Positions 6,056-7,660 of a stretch of DNA of 7,660 nucleotides are shown here, one piece after another; position 1 is the stretch's first letter, and every line of letters begins with the position of its first letter. The stretch is from an uncultured Lachnospiraceae bacterium (GTDB taxonomy: Bacteria; Bacillota; Clostridia; Lachnospirales; Lachnospiraceae): NCBI GenBank assembly GCA_948441955.1, contig CAOJQZ010000095.1, positions 1-7,660 of the forward strand, given 5' to 3'. Below the pieces are notes generated by a model. It had not been told where the DNA came from and did no database searches. It saw nothing but the letters and a program-made list of their open reading frames with translations. The position numbers and the translations under genes are program-made.

Positions 6056-6081
6056 TATATTTAAAGAGGAATATCCGATAT
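6056..6081 (+). promoter_or_regulatory. Weak sigma-28-like promoter candidate before the NTP_transf_5-like gene
   Basis: TCCGATAT (6074-6081) matches 7 of 8 bases of the Bacillus-type sigma-28 -10 (GCCGATAT). TATA (6056-6059), 3 of 4 to the TAAA -35, lies 14 bases upstream. The stretch is very AT-rich, so chance matches are easy. If real, it would separate the NTP_transf_5-like and chemoreceptor genes from the ABC ATPase and put them under motility control, with a transcript start near 6088. Confidence 0.3.
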
Positions 6082-6111
6082 ATTAATAGTAAGTATGATT
6101 TTTAGAGAGCT

Positions 6112-6124
6112 GGAGGGAGGGGGG
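6112..6124 (+). promoter_or_regulatory. Very strong Shine-Dalgarno (GGAGGGAGGGGGG) facing an ATT codon
   Basis: This purine tract is the only good ribosome site near the 5' end of the NTP_transf_5-like gene. The GGAGGGAGG part ends 7 bases before an in-frame ATT (6128-6130). The upstream in-frame ATG (6095) precedes the tract, and the next in-frame ATG (6149) lies 25 bases beyond it. The tract therefore argues for a start at ATT, or for a tiny leader at ATG 6135. Confidence 0.6.
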
Positions 6125-6127
6125 ACT

Positions 6128-7402
6128 ATTAACTATGAAGCAAGATATATGTTAATATTACTGACAGCTATCATTAATCAGACAACGGTTCCTATAATAA
6201 AAAAACATATAAACTGGGAAACGATTCTAAAGAGTTCGGATTTCCAGAATATTATTAATTTGATCTATCCTGCAATGCTGGGGATAGAAAAGGATATGTC
6301 GGAGGACTGTCGGCTTGAGTTTTATCAGAAATATAAAAAGGAGCTTCTTTTGCAGGAATCATTTAAAAAAGCGGAGGAAGTGATCAAATGGCAGCTGGAA
6401 AGACATAAAATTGACGCCTTGTTTTTGAGAGGCACAGGTTTGGAAGAGAGGTTATATGCTAAGCCGGAAATGGCTTATGTTGGACAGATAGAGATTCTTG
6501 TAGAGAAGAAAAAACTCCCTCAGATATATAGAATTATGAGGGATATGGATTATGAACAGCAGGAGGACCGACTGGGTAATGGAACAGTGTATACGAGAGT
6601 ACCGGGGATCCGGATAGTTTTCTATGATACAGTACCGATTGAAAATACAGCAGTAAAACGGTATTTTTCCGGGCCTGTCAGAAAATATGGACATATTGAA
6701 AAATATCGCTACATACATTTATTGTCTAAGGAGGAGGAGTATTTATACCGTGTCGGAAGATTGGTGGAGTCATATGTCACGGGAATGTTGAAGGTAAGGG
6801 AGGTTTTAGATTTTTGGCAGTTTCAGAAACTCCTTGACGAGAATTTCCGTTGGAAGGTGACGGCGGAGCTTGTGGAGAGAGCAAAATGGCAGGATTTTAT
6901 CCAGCAGATGATGGTGCTCGCCACACTTTGGTTTGAGGATGGTGTGAGACAACAGTATGGTCTTGCACTGGAGTTGGAGGAATATATTATTTCCCGCGGG
7001 CAGGATAACGAGCACCTTGATAAGGCGCTTTTGCCGCATGAGAAAGCGAGATTGGATTTTTACTGGCGTGACCGTGAGGGGGAATGGGCCGTACGTAAGA
7101 GGGAGTGGTTTTTTCCTCCGAGGGAATATATGTTCCAGTTCTTTCCCATACTGGGGAGGTATCCCTTTTTACTTGTTTTCTGTTGGATGATCCGGAATAT
7201 CAGGTTCTTAAAAATTGTATGTTCTAACAAGTGCAAACAGATATGGATACATGTGAGCGCCAAAATGCTGGACATAAAAGAAAAACTTAAAGAACGGATA
7301 AAAAGAAAGACGGAAGAAGAAACAGAGGACGATATACATATTATAACTAATAAAGAGACAGAAGGAGAGAAAGACGATGAAAAAGTTGAAAATCAGGAGT
7401 AA
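6128..7402 (+). CDS. NTP_transf_5-like protein with a degenerate nucleotidyltransferase site
   Basis: The frame is open from ATG 6095; the start at 6128 (ATT, 424 residues) is chosen from the strong ribosome site, with ATG 6149 as alternative. Residue numbers here count from 6095. The protein resembles the uncharacterised nucleotidyltransferase family PF14907: a helical N-terminal half, LFLRGTGL at 109-116 (family: hFLKGxxL), then a beta segment, and near the end the family-like WFFPPREYMFQFFP with a hydrophobic LLVFCWMIRNIRFL stretch (about 339-374). Where active members have a GDIDLLV-type motif, this one has GQIEILV (130-136), losing one Asp and changing the other to Glu, and the usual Arg before it is absent. 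It is therefore probably not a normal nucleotidyltransferase. A tail of about 45 residues is highly charged (Lys/Glu-rich). Its last 26 bases overlap the chemoreceptor gene. Role unknown. Confidence 0.8.
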   Translation: MNYEARYMLILLTAIINQTTVPIIKKHINWETILKSSDFQNIINLIYPAMLGIEKDMSEDCRLEFYQKYKKELLLQESFKKAEEVIKWQLERHKIDALFLRGTGLEERLYAKPEMAYVGQIEILVEKKKLPQIYRIMRDMDYEQQEDRLGNGTVYTRVPGIRIVFYDTVPIENTAVKRYFSGPVRKYGHIEKYRYIHLLSKEEEYLYRVGRLVESYVTGMLKVREVLDFWQFQKLLDENFRWKVTAELVERAKWQDFIQQMMVLATLWFEDGVRQQYGLALELEEYIISRGQDNEHLDKALLPHEKARLDFYWRDREGEWAVRKREWFFPPREYMFQFFPILGRYPFLLVFCWMIRNIRFLKIVCSNKCKQIWIHVSAKMLDIKEKLKERIKRKTEEETEDDIHIITNKETEGEKDDEKVENQE

Positions 7403-7660
7403 ATTATTGTTATCCTTTGGAGTTGTTTTAATTTTGACAGTTATTATTGCTGTTTATTCAATTCTTCAGCTTCAGAAGGCAAATAATAACCTGAATGATT
7501 TCATGGAAGGTGCGGTGGCAGCAGATGATGCAGTAAAGGCAAGCCGTATAGCTACATTTATAGCAGCAAAGGATATTCGTGATATGGTGATTCAGGGTAA
7601 GACGGACGCTGCGATGAAGCAGGAGATTGATGAAAATATAGAAACAATCCGTGCGAACAT
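7377..7660 (+). CDS. Methyl-accepting chemotaxis protein, N-terminal part
   Basis: The first 94 residues are visible before the right edge. The start is typical of membrane chemoreceptors: a basic MKKLKIRSKLLLSF, a transmembrane helix at about residues 9-29 (LLLSFGVVLILTVIIAVYSIL), then the beginning of a helical extracytoplasmic four-helix-bundle sensor (4HB_MCP type) with alternating Ala, Asp and Lys. The HAMP and signalling domains that would prove the call lie outside, so a sensor kinase with the same N-terminus is not excluded, but KIRSKLLLSF with the 4HB-like helix favours a chemoreceptor. GAAGGAGAG precedes the ATG by about 8 bases, within the upstream gene, and the two frames overlap by 26 bases. 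It is thus probably co-translated with the NTP_transf_5-like gene and fits the flagellar surroundings. Confidence 0.85.
   Translation, partial: MKKLKIRSKLLLSFGVVLILTVIIAVYSILQLQKANNNLNDFMEGAVAADDAVKASRIATFIAAKDIRDMVIQGKTDAAMKQEIDENIETIRAN

Noticed and set aside
1..7660. tRNA/rRNA genes, CRISPR arrays, insertion sequences or phage genes
   Set aside because: No cloverleaf, spaced direct repeats, transposase motifs or terminal inverted repeats were found on either strand by reading.

Overview
The window looks like a chromosomal motility and chemotaxis locus from a motile, low-to-mid GC Firmicute. A gut-type Lachnospiraceae is most likely, judging from the Clostridia-style FliD, FliS and FlgN/FliT-like run, AGGAGG-type ribosome sites and codon use. 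The species assignment is inference. There are eight protein genes (the two at the edges incomplete) and no rRNA, tRNA, CRISPR array or insertion sequence that I can see.

Layout. Bases 1-1044 (minus strand) hold a ParA-family ATPase and, abutting its stop codon, the start of a small partner protein that runs off the left edge. A 147-base divergent region then carries a perfect sigma-28 -10 box (GCCGATAA) and a 5'-UTR hairpin. Next comes a tight plus-strand flagellar operon: fliD (filament cap), fliS (flagellin chaperone) and a FlgN/FliT-like chaperone, ending at about 4417. A strong inverted repeat at 4432-4473 sits between this operon and a convergent minus-strand gene for a secreted C39-like cysteine peptidase (4488-5198). 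A second divergent region (5199-5305), with overlapping -10 elements on the two strands, leads into an FtsE-like ABC ATPase (5306-6046). After it come an NTP_transf_5-like protein (about 6128-7402) and, overlapping by 26 bases, the start of a methyl-accepting chemotaxis protein that runs off the right edge.

How the parts fit. FliD, FliS and the FlgN/FliT-like protein serve late filament assembly. The chemoreceptor senses signals for the same motor. The ParA pair may position a polar or flagellar/chemosensory structure rather than DNA, since no ParB is visible beside it. The right-hand cluster is the least explained part. Its ABC ATPase lacks the Q-loop glutamine and has no adjacent FtsX. The next protein keeps the nucleotidyltransferase-family frame but has lost the catalytic acidic pair. 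Its translation start is also unclear: a strong Shine-Dalgarno faces an ATT codon. These oddities, plus the ParA partner, are the best leads in the window.
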